Below the pieces are notes generated by a model that was not told where the DNA came from, searched no databases, and saw only the letters and a list, made by a program, of their open reading frames with translations. From Opitutia bacterium (GTDB lineage Bacteria > Verrucomicrobiota > Verrucomicrobiia > Opitutales > JABJCN01): a DNA stretch of 37,901 nt. Shown here one piece after another: positions 21,101 to 28,167 of this stretch. Where the stretch lies: assembly GCA_018668635.1 (NCBI GenBank), contig JABJCN010000159.1, forward strand, positions 1 to 37,901, written 5' to 3'. The position numbers were made by a program, and so were the translations under genes. Numbering within the stretch: the stretch's first letter is position 1; the number at the start of each line of letters is the position of its first letter.

Positions 21101-21599
21101 CAAGGCCGTGCAAGTCACCCGCACCATCATCGTCAAGGCAACCATCACCGACAAATTCGAGCAATGGCTCACCGATGCCGGATTGGCCGCACTACCCGCC
21201 GAGCAGCAGACCGCCGAGGCTGACCCGGATAATGACGGACTTTCCAATCTCCTTGAATATGCACTGGGCGGCAAACCAATTGAAGCAGAACACGCAACGA
21301 GTGTCCTACCGTCACTCGACACTTCCAACGGCACACTATCCATTACATTTGTTCGCCTGAAGGCCTCTGAGGATGAATCGCTCACTTTTGAAGCGCAGCT
21401 TACAACCACCCTCAGCGGGAACTGGGAGGCGGCAAGCGTCAACATGGAAGGTGCTCTACAAGGAGTCGACCAATCCAATCTCCCCGATGAAAAGGACTTT
21501 GCCGAAAGTAAATACGAGCGGGTCCGTGCCACAGCAAAGACCACCATTGCAGCTGAAACTGCAGGCAGACAGTTCCTTCGAATCCAAGTCACACGCTGA
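15171..21599 (+). CDS. Giant Ig/LamG/PA14 surface protein, C-terminal segment
   Basis: The native frame resumes at 15006 (YKSVHLQPGFYRIAITHQE, the end of the PA14-like module); 15171 is merely its first ATG. It carries the rest of Ig unit 9 and units 10-20. Even units are uninterrupted by LamG/PA14, though unit 12 has a small separate insert. Units 11, 13, 15, 17 and 19 are split by a LamG-like (about 15670-16305), PA14-like (17000-17580), LamG (18062-18680), PA14-like (19165-19670) and LamG (20160-20790) module. After unit 20 comes a C-terminal region (about 21145-21599) with DPDNDGLSNLLEYALGG, an acidic Asp/Asn motif common at the ends of large Verrucomicrobial exported proteins, ending in RQFLRIQVTR. 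No PEP-CTERM or LPXTG anchor is seen. Carbohydrate or surface binding is inferred from the modules. Confidence 0.88.
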   Translation: MQYNPLDVSQPGEKTVTYTTTDAAGNTATLLRTVIIENNPDAPILKLKGERNIEHPAGDEFTDPGVTITDLDGNELDTASLAVDGAVNTSVAGEYILTYSYTGANGLPANPVSRTVRVIDSDGPVITLTGGETLTLKVGDTFTDPGATAIDGLDGEVALIDTNSLTIEGLILHLDASRLGSLQDGAKIPLWPDISGNDNHLNDVRGNPIFRKESINKLPAVSFDGYSFMATAHWMGKTYTVITVSRQTGGKNGRLISSKSENWSLGYRGEVEDVMYAQSYVSVQNGPAATINPHIYTAVGVKQNELYFYADGKNLTVNSVQNRNLGYFQLGGFQEDKNAAAGEISEVLLYNRALSDTERISAETHLNAKYNLQGYSGNVSVNTALPGTYHVIYFADDSAGNRTVATRTIVVEADSDAPVITLVGGDSIDHEAGTPFTDPGFTVADKDGNALDASQVQINGSVSENTLPGQHKITYDYFKDATLPLTESAARDIVQALGLELGGAGFEFAGDYKQKGLYAYKSGKYTGMAYFGTGGTEEEMLAPIVDDNKYRPNVEGKNALQATRIVNVSDTHPPVITLNGDAVIKIAIDETFTDPGATSADAFNGETHVLSSNTHNKNGLLHYGYKINNGKDTLLNFENDGGLFKQTVAGQGILTTGPSNRGLDFANDADFKSVNVGIDQNDNYQNLITGFFRAPAVGTYRFGIGSENDAASFWFDLDQNGAFSSSGEKGNELLFTNYSTGNKSIDLTAGLYRIAIGHREGTKVSRLRAYFWKAAGNSPSVRVVPKPSDPSQDGLWVHAAAQPLVDSSQAGEYTVTYEASDISGNHASITRKVIVVADPTLPFIALKGAYVLQHEAGTPFTDPGAMVNDKDGNVLEANLTGTGEIDVNSPGQYVLAYNFSDGDGNAAEAVERKVMVSDTTPPAITLNGDTTVNLIVGAVYTDAGATAQDQLDGNLPTESTLLPSSIGLVAHYKFDETDGKTAKDSAGNHDATLVNMNGDEWTDGKVDGALLLNGSQQHLTIETFEYGGPITISIWAQWKQFSNWARIIGFGNGPNDNIINITRNTTNLTQFSVYQGGVNQAHRTDNIWTIDQWVHTTVSADAQGVSKIYRDGVQVYRNPNGITPAVDSRKNLYIGRSNWDNNPYFNGLVDDLRLYNRALSNEEVGTLHSGQRIIDTSNIGEHTITYSVQDTSGNLATTTRTVVVKHDPEAPILTLLGEAEITLEAGLPFDDPGVTITDGIGNPIGGAEPTIEPTLNLNTLGTQVITYSYSNAAEKAGLPVSRTIHVVDTTAPTITLAGGDTITVQLGTIWEEAGVTANDNLDGDLVATPVSDQPVYEYGPGLTKGTLAGSENFTEPNPGNHGIDPLGPMDSELNSGGAWAGNTIIVYTGQFHDQDGKVSFYENIDDIAWLSINGQVLFNNNEWNVPSQAAIALDTGGWLDFELRLGNGGGGFGPAVEGQTGFGFDHTGQATSTNHGDYQHPRNTDEQTADFFRTQVPSHDKFDAKTLGEFKVVYYASDSSGNTTTVTRTILVEDDVTLPVITLKGDSEITHEIGAAFTDPGATVTDRRGNTLDASKIIVTGQVDAQATGEYILAYDFTNDKGAKAATIKRVVTIADTIPPVITLNGEAEVRIIAGTEYTDAGATATDNLDRNITVQVTNTLPLPPPAPMHLWSFDEGQGDTAEDASKDAALAATLSEGVQWVDGFKGKAVSFPGNGARATIAAYPGFSGKSSTTLALRVKQSTNSVEQYALWQDEAILLEFGDSTQKPGGQNLRLRWNLEDEWRNSHSVENVLDIGNWHHWTLIYDNGTSKIYRDGLHVYTGSDNQTFLTTAANTLNIGARDEKAFNGSVDEMQVYEKALSEREVTGLYHESTSSTSTIGEYTFTYTAMDQAGNTASTTRKVIIVDDIVPPVITLVGEATITINVGDTYEDAGATAEDNKDGSLTPFIDEGGTVAAVDTSKAGTYIITYDVSDLAGNKAVQVTRTIIVKATITDKFEQWLTDAGLAALPAEQQTAEADPDNDGLSNLLEYALGGKPIEAEHATSVLPSLDTSNGTLSITFVRLKASEDESLTFEAQLTTTLSGNWEAASVNMEGALQGVDQSNLPDEKDFAESKYERVRATAKTTIAAETAGRQFLRIQVTR
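16612..16845 (+). other. Small Gly/Tyr-rich insert in Ig unit 12
   Basis: About 75 aa interrupt the last third of a class A Ig unit, between HKITYDYFKDA and NALQATRIVNV. The insert contains ALGLELGGAGFEFAGDY, KGLYAYKSGKYTGMAYFGTG and EEMLAP in order. It resembles neither LamG nor PA14 and lies at a different loop from the other inserts. I cannot name the family from sequence alone. Confidence 0.7.
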
Positions 21600-21605
21600 C
21601 CGATC

Positions 21606-21628
21606 GGGCAGACTTTGGTAGTTTGCCC
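21606..21628 (+). terminator. Hairpin after the giant gene
   Basis: An eight-pair stem with one G-T pair (GGGCAGAC / GTTTGCCC) and a seven-base loop begins 6 bases after the stop at 21599. There is no T-run after it, so intrinsic termination is only possible. Confidence 0.4.
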
Positions 21629-21671
21629 AACCCGCAATTAAACCTGGAAGGCAATCAACCACAGGCTTGAA

Positions 21672-22567
21672 TCACTTCTTTCCGGGTTTCCTCGGTTTAG
21701 CGGGACGATTTGCAGACAGGGCACCCTTGGGGCGAATCATGGTGACGGTAGGGCGCTTGATGACATCCGGATACCCTGCAGCCAGATTCTTGGTCTCACC
21801 GATATCTGATACGGTATCATAAAGTTGAACAGGAAAATCAGAAGGCTTGCCCTTGGGTGCATCGCGCCGACCGCCCTTCCCTTCCCTCCATGGATAAAAC
21901 TTCCACTTGCCGCTGCGTACAGTTCCCGGACCATGCATAAGGACATAATTCTCGTGTGGACTATTTGCCCCGGATTGCCCTGACATGAGAGGCCAAATAT
22001 CTTTGCCATCGATCTTTCAGTCGGATAGCTTGCCACCACTTAACTTTGCCAATGTGGGAAGAAGATCAATCGAGGCTGCAACTTCATGACAAACCTTGCC
22101 CGGAGGAACCTTTCCGGGCCACCACATTACAGTGGGTTCTCGGATACCCCCATCGTATACACTCCCCTTTCTGGACCTCAAAGGCAAGGAACTGCCAACG
22201 GCGGCCCCATTGTCACTTGTGAAAATGACGAGTGTCTTTTTATCAATACCGAGTTCCTTTACAGTCTTCAGAATTTGGCCAACAGACCAGTCCACCTCCT
22301 CAATTGCATCCCAGATAAGCTTACCTGTGCGGCCTTCGAATTGCTTTGAGACTGAAAGCGGAAGGTGAACCATTGTATGAGGCAGATATAGGAAAAACGG
22401 TTGATCCCCTCCCCCCTGATGAACTTGATGGACTCCTCTGTATAACGCTTGGTCAATGTCTTCTGGTTGGCAGGATACTCGATAACCTCTTCACCGCGCA
22501 TCAAGGGAACCCAATTCTTTTTCCTGTGGCCAGCAGCAACCTCTTCCCGGTTCAAGTCATCCGCCAC
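21672..22567 (-). pseudogene. Sulfatase remnant, 5'-truncated, frameshifted, with internal TGA
   Basis: Read downwards from 22567, the text matches the middle and C-terminal parts of a sulfatase: RYTEESIKFIRGEG, then (one frame over) DQPFFLYLPHTMVHLPLSVS, IFTSDNGAA, YDGGIREPTVMWWPG, and finally SGKWKFYPWREGKG and QLYDTVSDIGETKN. The frameshift lies at the C4-T-C6 run 406-416 bases past 22000 (22406-22416, plus strand); one extra base restores IRGEGDQPFFLYLPH. An in-frame TGA at 22017-22019 interrupts LSD/KIDGKDIWPLM and may derive from CGA. The N-terminal portion (typically about 150 or more residues) with the formylglycine C-x-P-x-R is absent; the remnant starts where oadB ends. It cannot be an active sulfatase as it stands. 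Confidence 0.85.
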
Positions 22568-23921
22568 CCAGAAGGGAAAGCAGGACTCCTGCGGCTACTG
22601 CCGAACCTAGCACTCCAGCAACATTCGGCCCCATGGCGTGCATAAGGAGAAAGTTTTGCGGATTGGCATCCATACCTACCTTGTTTGTGACTCGCGCTGC
22701 CATGGGCACGGCAGAAACTCCGGCTGAACCGATAAGCGGGTTGATTTTCTCCTTACTGAAAATGTTCATAATTTTGGCAAGAATGAGTCCGGAAGCGGTA
22801 CCAATCGCAAAAGCTACCAACCCGAGGGCAATGATCCCCAAAGTTTCCGGTTGAAGAAACTTTTCGGCAGCTAGCTTTGAACCAACTCCAAGGCCAAGAA
22901 GAATGGTCACAATGTTGATAAGTTCGTTTGCAGCAGTCTTGGAAAGGCGTTCCACAACCCCGCATTCCCGGAAGAGATTACCGAGCATAAGCATGCCCAC
23001 CAGCGGTGTGGCTGAGGGTAGGAGCAAGCCACAAAGAACCAGGACCATGACTGGAAAAACTATCTTTTCCGCCTTGGTGACATGGCGAAGTTGCTTCATC
23101 CCGATCTTCCGCTCTTCTTCCGTGGTGAGAGCTTTCATGATGGGTGGTTGGATGATAGGGACCAACGCCATGTAGGAATAGGCGGCTACAGCGATGGCGC
23201 CCAGCAAGTCGGGGGAAAGTTTACCTGCAAGGAAGATGGCAGTCGGACCATCCGCGCCACCGATGATACCGATGGCACCAGCGTCCTGGATGGAGTAGTT
23301 GATGGATTCTACATTCTGAGAGAGCCAGATTGCACCAAGGACAGTGGCAAAAATACCAAACTGGGCAGCGGCGCCAAGGAGGGCCGTCTTCGGGTTTGCA
23401 ATAAGTGGACCAAAGTCGGTCATCGCCCCAACCCCCAAGAAAATGAGAAGAGGAAATATTCCCGTTTGTATTCCGACATCAAATATGAGCGCAAGGAACG
23501 GATAATCTGCGCCATGCACGACACCTGCAAAAGGAACGTTTGCAAGCACACAACCGAAACCGATTGGGATTAAAAGAAGGGGTTCAAAACCTTTGGATAT
23601 TCCGAGATAAATCAGGAGAAGACCAATACCAATCATGATGAGCATTCCTGAACCGCTTCTCTTATCCTTGGTTTCTTTTTTTTCAGGCTTCTTCTCTTTG
23701 GGTTCTGGTGATTTGATAGCTTCTCCATTAAGGAAACCATAGATGCCTGTACTTTTCCATAGCTTGACAAGGCTCTCCTTAATGCTGGCTGGCTGCTCCT
23801 GAGTTTTTGTAGACTCTATTGCCGAAGAAGGTTGTGGTTGATCCTCTGCTAACAAAATGGAAGGACAGCAAAAAAGAAACGCTGCCAACAGGGACAGAAA
23901 CGGATGTCGAATGACCTTCAT
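22557..23921 (-). CDS. oadB: Na+-translocating oxaloacetate decarboxylase beta subunit
   Basis: 454 aa integral membrane protein that decarboxylates carboxybiotin and pumps Na+. Compared with Klebsiella numbering, all the described functional residues fit at the same spacing: D224 in GGADGPT (D203), Y250 in AYSYMALVP (Y229), and N394, G398, S403 and R410 in [17 protein letters not shown] (N373, G377, S382, R389). Unusual parts are an N-terminal signal-peptide-like segment ([15 protein letters not shown]) and a Lys/Glu-rich stretch (about 71-92) before the first canonical helix. Its ATG overlaps the oadA stop by one base (TAATG), indicating coupled translation. The C-terminus ([20 protein letters not shown]) is complete although a sulfatase remnant begins right there. 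Confidence 0.95.
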   Translation of the reverse strand: MKVIRHPFLSLLAAFLFCCPSILLAEDQPQPSSAIESTKTQEQPASIKESLVKLWKSTGIYGFLNGEAIKSPEPKEKKPEKKETKDKRSGSGMLIMIGIGLLLIYLGISKGFEPLLLIPIGFGCVLANVPFAGVVHGADYPFLALIFDVGIQTGIFPLLIFLGVGAMTDFGPLIANPKTALLGAAAQFGIFATVLGAIWLSQNVESINYSIQDAGAIGIIGGADGPTAIFLAGKLSPDLLGAIAVAAYSYMALVPIIQPPIMKALTTEEERKIGMKQLRHVTKAEKIVFPVMVLVLCGLLLPSATPLVGMLMLGNLFRECGVVERLSKTAANELINIVTILLGLGVGSKLAAEKFLQPETLGIIALGLVAFAIGTASGLILAKIMNIFSKEKINPLIGSAGVSAVPMAARVTNKVGMDANPQNFLLMHAMGPNVAGVLGSAVAAGVLLSLLGGG

Positions 23922-25738
23922 TACGCGATAGTTGCGAGGCTCTGGTTAGCAGTGACCTGATCGCCTTGGCTCACGTTTAGAGACTGGACTGTGCCGGCAA
24001 CAGGTGACTTCACCTCCATCTCCATTTTCATGGCTTCCAGAATGATAACAGGTTCGCCTTCAGTAACGGATTCACCAGCGTTCTTGACGATACGGATAAC
24101 CACGCCGGGCATTGGCGCAGGAAGGTCAGTTCCCTGCCCGCTTGCAGCAGGTGCAGGAGCGCCAGATGGAGCGTTGGTTCCACCCTCGGCAACGGAGACG
24201 TCATAGGTTTTGCCATTCAAGGTGGCACGGTCGCCGTCGAAAGTGACGGTGTGCGACTTGCCATCGACAGTCACGTTAAAGCTGTTGACTGTGGCACCTC
24301 CAGTCGCTGCCGCAGGCGCAGCCTCAGGTTCCTGACTGATCTTGCGAACGCCGTTGACCTTCATCTCCCCCTTTAGATAGGCGATACCCTTGTCCCCACA
24401 GGAGGCCGCAATAAAGATGTTCTCCTCAGTGGTCTCAAGGCCATGTTCCTCCAACTTGGCCTTGGCAGGAGCCAAACCCTTCTTGGGGTCACGCTCATTG
24501 AGATCAAGCGGATTCTCCTCGCAGACAGGCAATTCCATTTTCTCGGAGGCAAGCCTCACCACCTCGGGATCGGGTGGAACAGGAGTCTTGCCAAAGTAAC
24601 CAAGAACCATTTTTCCATAGCCTTCAGCAAACTTCTCCCATTTACCAAACATGACATTATTGAATGCTTGTTGGAAGTAGAACTGGCTAACAGGTGTCAC
24701 GGAAGTTCCAAAACCTCCGACACGAACAACTTCACCCATTGCAGCAATTACCTCTGGATATCTGTCCATGATATTATTGTCGCGCATCATCTGCGTATTG
24801 GCAGTTAATGCACCTCCAGGCATGGGACTCCATGGAATGAGCGGTTCCACGGCTTTAGCCTCGGGCGGCATGAAGTAATCCGACATACAGTCCTTAAACA
24901 CCTCCTCCGCCTCCATGACCCTGTCTATATCTAGATCCAGTTCCCACTCACTTCCACGAAGGGCGTGCCACATGCTGGCAACATCGGGCTGGCAGGTACC
25001 ACCCGAGCACGGGGCCAGGGAGAGGTCAATCTGGTCTGCTCCGGCATCGATGGCAGCCTGATAGCAAATCACACCTGTACCGGCAGTATCGTGGGTATGA
25101 AATGAAATTCGTGTCCCCTCAGGGAGGCGCTTCCGCGCATTTTTAATTGTTTGGTGAATTGTGGATGGGTAGGCGGTACCACTGGCATCCTTAAAACAAA
25201 CTGATTCAAATGGGATCTCTGCGTCAAGAATGCCATCCAGAGTCTTGGCATAAAACTCCGGGTCATGTGCACCCGAACATCCTGGGGGCAAGGCCATCAA
25301 GGTAACGCAAACTTCGTGACGAAGACCATGATTGGTAATGGACTGACCGGAGTCGATCAGGTTATTGACGTCGTTTAGTGCATCAAAGTTGCGAATCGTC
25401 GATATGCCATGCTTCTTGAACATTTTCGCATGCAGGTCGATAACATCACGCGGTTGAGAGTCCAGAGCGACAACATTTATCCCACGGGCAAGGGTCTGGA
25501 GGTCGGCATCCGGCCCGGCCTTCTCACGGAAGGTGTCCATCATGTCGAACGCGCTCTCATTACAATAAAAGAAGAGGCTTTGAAACCTTGCGCCGCCACC
25601 AGCCTCAAAATGCCGAATACCAGCATCTCTTGCTGCCTCAACAGCGGGCATGAAATCTGGGGTAAGAACACGAGCACCATAAGCACTCTGAAAACCATCA
25701 CGGAAGGCCGTGATCATAACTTCGATCTTTTTAGCCAT
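23921..25738 (-). CDS. oadA: Oxaloacetate decarboxylase alpha subunit (biotinylated)
   Basis: 605 aa from the ATG at 25738; a longer frame exists upstream, but [18 protein letters not shown] matches the family start. The carboxyltransferase TIM-barrel domain (about 1-300) shows the metal-ligand RDG, the Lys of CFKDASGT (normally carbamylated) and the [11 protein letters not shown] histidines. A conserved PYC/OADA domain follows ([23 protein letters not shown]), then an Ala/Pro-rich linker, and a C-terminal biotinyl domain with EAMKME (biotin Lys571). The enzyme transfers the oxaloacetate carboxyl group to biotin, which OadB then decarboxylates while exporting Na+. The HMGL-type barrel separates it from methylmalonyl-CoA decarboxylase alpha. 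It is cytoplasmic and docked on the membrane through OadG. Confidence 0.95.
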   Translation of the reverse strand: MAKKIEVMITAFRDGFQSAYGARVLTPDFMPAVEAARDAGIRHFEAGGGARFQSLFFYCNESAFDMMDTFREKAGPDADLQTLARGINVVALDSQPRDVIDLHAKMFKKHGISTIRNFDALNDVNNLIDSGQSITNHGLRHEVCVTLMALPPGCSGAHDPEFYAKTLDGILDAEIPFESVCFKDASGTAYPSTIHQTIKNARKRLPEGTRISFHTHDTAGTGVICYQAAIDAGADQIDLSLAPCSGGTCQPDVASMWHALRGSEWELDLDIDRVMEAEEVFKDCMSDYFMPPEAKAVEPLIPWSPMPGGALTANTQMMRDNNIMDRYPEVIAAMGEVVRVGGFGTSVTPVSQFYFQQAFNNVMFGKWEKFAEGYGKMVLGYFGKTPVPPDPEVVRLASEKMELPVCEENPLDLNERDPKKGLAPAKAKLEEHGLETTEENIFIAASCGDKGIAYLKGEMKVNGVRKISQEPEAAPAAATGGATVNSFNVTVDGKSHTVTFDGDRATLNGKTYDVSVAEGGTNAPSGAPAPAASGQGTDLPAPMPGVVIRIVKNAGESVTEGEPVIILEAMKMEMEVKSPVAGTVQSLNVSQGDQVTANQSLATIA

Positions 25739-25791
25739 GAATATAACTTTCTTGAATTTATAAAAAGGATAAGGGTTGAGGATATACAACC

Positions 25792-25998
25792 TCAGGAGTC
25801 TCTGCAGCGCTTAGCCGCTGCCACAGCTACCATTAAGGAATCATCCAGTGCTATAGGTTGGGGGGCAACCTCAGGTTCTCCAGCCCCAGTATTCCGGAGT
25901 AAAGAACCCATGCATTGAACTGTAAAGACAAGTAGGACGAGGAAGCACGAAACGACTCCCATACCCACAATCATGAGGACTACACCTTGCTGTATCAT
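25792..25998 (-). CDS. oadG: Oxaloacetate decarboxylase gamma subunit
   Basis: 68 aa with one N-terminal membrane helix (VVLMIVGMGVVSCFLVLLVF) carrying the GMGVV-x-x-FLVLLV pattern of OAD gamma chains, then a Pro-rich linker and a short tail (ALDDSLMVAVAAAKR). It assembles the alpha and beta subunits at the membrane. It is the first gene of a GAB operon, 53 bases ahead of oadA on the minus strand, divergent from the dehydrogenase gene at 26161. Confidence 0.88.
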   Translation of the reverse strand: MIQQGVVLMIVGMGVVSCFLVLLVFTVQCMGSLLRNTGAGEPEVAPQPIALDDSLMVAVAAAKRCRDS

Positions 25999-26160
25999 AT
26001 CAATTAGATGAAGAAATCTCTAAAAATAACCACTGTATGGGGAATGAATTTGAGGATGACGAGATTTTTATTTAGAACCTGATTTCATCAAGCGAAAATA
26101 TTGATTTTTTTTGTAATAGATGTCCACATCCCCTTGATTTCCTTAAAAAAACCAAGTCAA
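25999..26160. promoter_or_regulatory. Divergent region between oadG and dehydrogenase gene
   Basis: An AT-rich gap of 162 bases with several A and T runs must hold promoters for the oad operon and for the plus-strand oxidation cluster. No box pair stands out, and no inverted repeat strong enough to call an operator was found. Confidence 0.35.
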
Positions 26161-28041
26161 ATGCAGCCAATGTGCCTCAGGATTCTTTTAGCATTTCTTG
26201 TTTCATGGAGGATAGCGATCGCCACTGAACCACAAAAAAATATTGTCCAGGGTTCTGGAATGACTGCCATTGCCAACTCAAAGCACGAACTTCTTTCCCC
26301 AAACAATGCAGCCCAAACAATGCAGGTCCCTGAGGGTTTTCAAGTCACACTTTTTGCAGGAGAACCAGACGTAACCCAACCCATTGGGCTATGCATTGAT
26401 GACCGGGGGCGAATCTGGGTTGCCGAAAACCAAAGCTATCCAAAACACACCTCGAAACCAGCCAATGACAGGATTATAATCCTCGAGGATACGAATGGTG
26501 ACGGCCAACATGACAAGCGCACTGTCTTCTTCGACAAACTGAACTACGTCAGTGGAGTTGAAGTTGGTTTCGGGGGAGTATGGGTCATGTCCCCCCCCTA
26601 CTTTTATTTCATTCCGGATCGTGATGGCAATGACGTCCCTGATGCGGAACCCCGCGTCATCCTTGATGGATTCGGCAACTTTGCGAATGCACACAACATG
26701 GCAAACGGTCTCGCATGGGGCCCTGATGGTTGGCTCTATGGAACACATGGTCGCACCAACTGGTCCACCCCCGGCAAACCCGGCACCCCAAAGGAGAAAC
26801 GCAGGCGCCTGGAGGGCGGCGTCTGGCGATATCACCCCATACACGACACTTGGGAGTCCTACGCCGACGGCTGCACCAACCCATGGGGTATTGACTGGGA
26901 CGATTACGGGCAGGCCTTTATCCCCAACACTATCAATCCACATCTCTTCCATGCCATCCAGGGTGCCTTCTACGAACCCTCGAGAAACCGTGTGTCCAGC
27001 CGTTATTCCTACAAGCGGATCGAGACCATTGCCGACCACCTGCATTTTGTCGGGGGAAAAAATGTACGTGCCGGGATCGGGTCCAGGGAGGAACTAAATA
27101 TCGGGGGTGGGCATTCGCACTGTGGTATCCTCGTCTACCTTGGCGACAACTGGCCGGAGAGCTACCGCAATACCGTCTTTCTTCACAACACCCACGGCCG
27201 CCGAATCAACAACGACGCACTCCACCGGAAAGGCTCAGGCTACACGGCCACTCATCGCAAGGACTTTTTCATCTCAATGGATCCGTGGTTCATGGGGGTC
27301 AGCTTTCGTACCGGTCCAAGTGGGGCCGTATTCGTGACCGACTGGTCGGACACCGGAGAATGCCACAGCACACGCAACACACGCAAACATACCGGCCGCA
27401 TCTTCCGCATCAGCCACGGCCAACCCACGCACCGTCCTGTCAATATTACCAAACTGGATGAAAAGGAACTGGTCCGGCTTCAGCTCCATAGGAATGACTG
27501 GTTCGTCCGGCATGCCCGCAGGGTCCTGCAGGAAAGGTCCGCAGCAGGAAACGAAATGTCCGGTGTCCACAAGGCACTTCATGAAATCTTCAGCAAAAAC
27601 CCCGACATCACCCGCAAACTCCGGGCCCTTTGGGCACTGCACGTCACAGGTGGGGTTGACAAGAAATTCCTGCAGGCACAGCTCAACCATGAGAATGAGC
27701 ACATCCGCGCCTGGACGGCAACCCTTCTTTGCGAAGGCAAAAACCCACCGGAACCTGCCATTAAGACCATGCAGATCCTTGCCACCAAGGGAAAATCACA
27801 GCTGGTGCGACTTCACCTTGCCAGTGCCCTGCAACGCATTGAGCCCGCCAAGAGATGGAACCTTGCCGGGGCCCTCATCGGGAGGAAGGAGGATGCGAAT
27901 GACCAGAACCTTCCCCTGATGTACTGGTACGGAATCGAGCCCTTGATCCACGAGGATTTACCCAGATTCGTTTCACTTGCAAGAATCACTAAAATACCCT
28001 TGCTTCGCCAGTTTATAACCCGACGAGTCGCAGAAAAATAA
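26161..28041 (+). CDS. PVC-type periplasmic dehydrogenase lacking a cytochrome tail
   Basis: 626 aa from the ATG at 26161, chosen because a signal peptide (MQPMCLRILLAFLVSWRIAIA) follows; an upstream in-frame GTG/TTG-type start would add a less typical leader. The propeller (about 55-430) has family hallmarks: GFQVTLFAGEPDVTQPIGLC, DDRGRIWVAEN, ILEDTNGDGQHDK, GPDGWLYGTHGR, HGRRINND and VFVTDWSDTGECH. Helical HEAT-like repeats (about 436-610) follow and the protein ends at ITRRVAEK, where many relatives continue into a CxxCH haem domain. No CxxCH is present, so electrons would have to leave through another carrier. The next gene encodes a cupredoxin. The substrate is unknown. Confidence 0.87.
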   Translation: MQPMCLRILLAFLVSWRIAIATEPQKNIVQGSGMTAIANSKHELLSPNNAAQTMQVPEGFQVTLFAGEPDVTQPIGLCIDDRGRIWVAENQSYPKHTSKPANDRIIILEDTNGDGQHDKRTVFFDKLNYVSGVEVGFGGVWVMSPPYFYFIPDRDGNDVPDAEPRVILDGFGNFANAHNMANGLAWGPDGWLYGTHGRTNWSTPGKPGTPKEKRRRLEGGVWRYHPIHDTWESYADGCTNPWGIDWDDYGQAFIPNTINPHLFHAIQGAFYEPSRNRVSSRYSYKRIETIADHLHFVGGKNVRAGIGSREELNIGGGHSHCGILVYLGDNWPESYRNTVFLHNTHGRRINNDALHRKGSGYTATHRKDFFISMDPWFMGVSFRTGPSGAVFVTDWSDTGECHSTRNTRKHTGRIFRISHGQPTHRPVNITKLDEKELVRLQLHRNDWFVRHARRVLQERSAAGNEMSGVHKALHEIFSKNPDITRKLRALWALHVTGGVDKKFLQAQLNHENEHIRAWTATLLCEGKNPPEPAIKTMQILATKGKSQLVRLHLASALQRIEPAKRWNLAGALIGRKEDANDQNLPLMYWYGIEPLIHEDLPRFVSLARITKIPLLRQFITRRVAEK

Positions 28042-28167
28042 GGAAATATACACCAAGGAAAACTGGGGTACGAAAAATAGTATTTCCGAAAATCCAGATG
28101 ACGCGCCATTTTCCTTCTAGTTCCCAAGCTTTTATAGGAAAACAAAAACATCGATAACTCATTCTAT
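28042..28167. other. Intergenic gap with weak inverted repeat
   Basis: 126 bases with no gene. GGAAATA (28042-28048) and TATTTCC (28081-28087) could pair across a long loop, too weakly to call a terminator. A separate promoter for the cupredoxin gene is possible. Confidence 0.3.

Larger units (their letters stand above)
10688..21144 (+). repeat. Array of 20 Ig-like (DUF5011-type) protein repeats
   Basis: Units of about 80 aa share P-x-I-T-L-x-G, a TDPGAT or DAGAT turn about 20 residues in, and a closing G-x-x-T-x-T-Y-x-x-x-D-x-x-G-N ... TRTV-x-V strand pair. Two classes are visible. Class A is typified by DGNALDAS and GEYILxYDF and is mostly uninterrupted. Class B has a DNLDGDL-type loop and carries an inserted module after about 43 residues, closing with about 36. 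From unit 3 on they alternate: B at 3, 5, 7, 9, 11, 13, 15, 17, 19. Units 4 and 16 are close copies (PTIEPT, SYSNxA, PVSRTIHV shared). Confidence 0.85.

Noticed and set aside
10688-21144. CRISPR-like periodicity
   Set aside because: The repeats are degenerate protein-coding units of about 240 bases and longer, with no short identical repeats or unique spacers.
14378-21164. Long minus-strand open frames opposite the giant gene (for example 20403-21164, 16113-16886, 14378-15010)
   Set aside because: They mirror a biased coding strand, translate to low-complexity Val/Asp/Gly-rich text and show no start context or family motif.
9932-21599. Three separate adjacent surface-protein genes
   Set aside because: Each break falls inside a domain whose two parts join perfectly, so the pieces are one disrupted gene.
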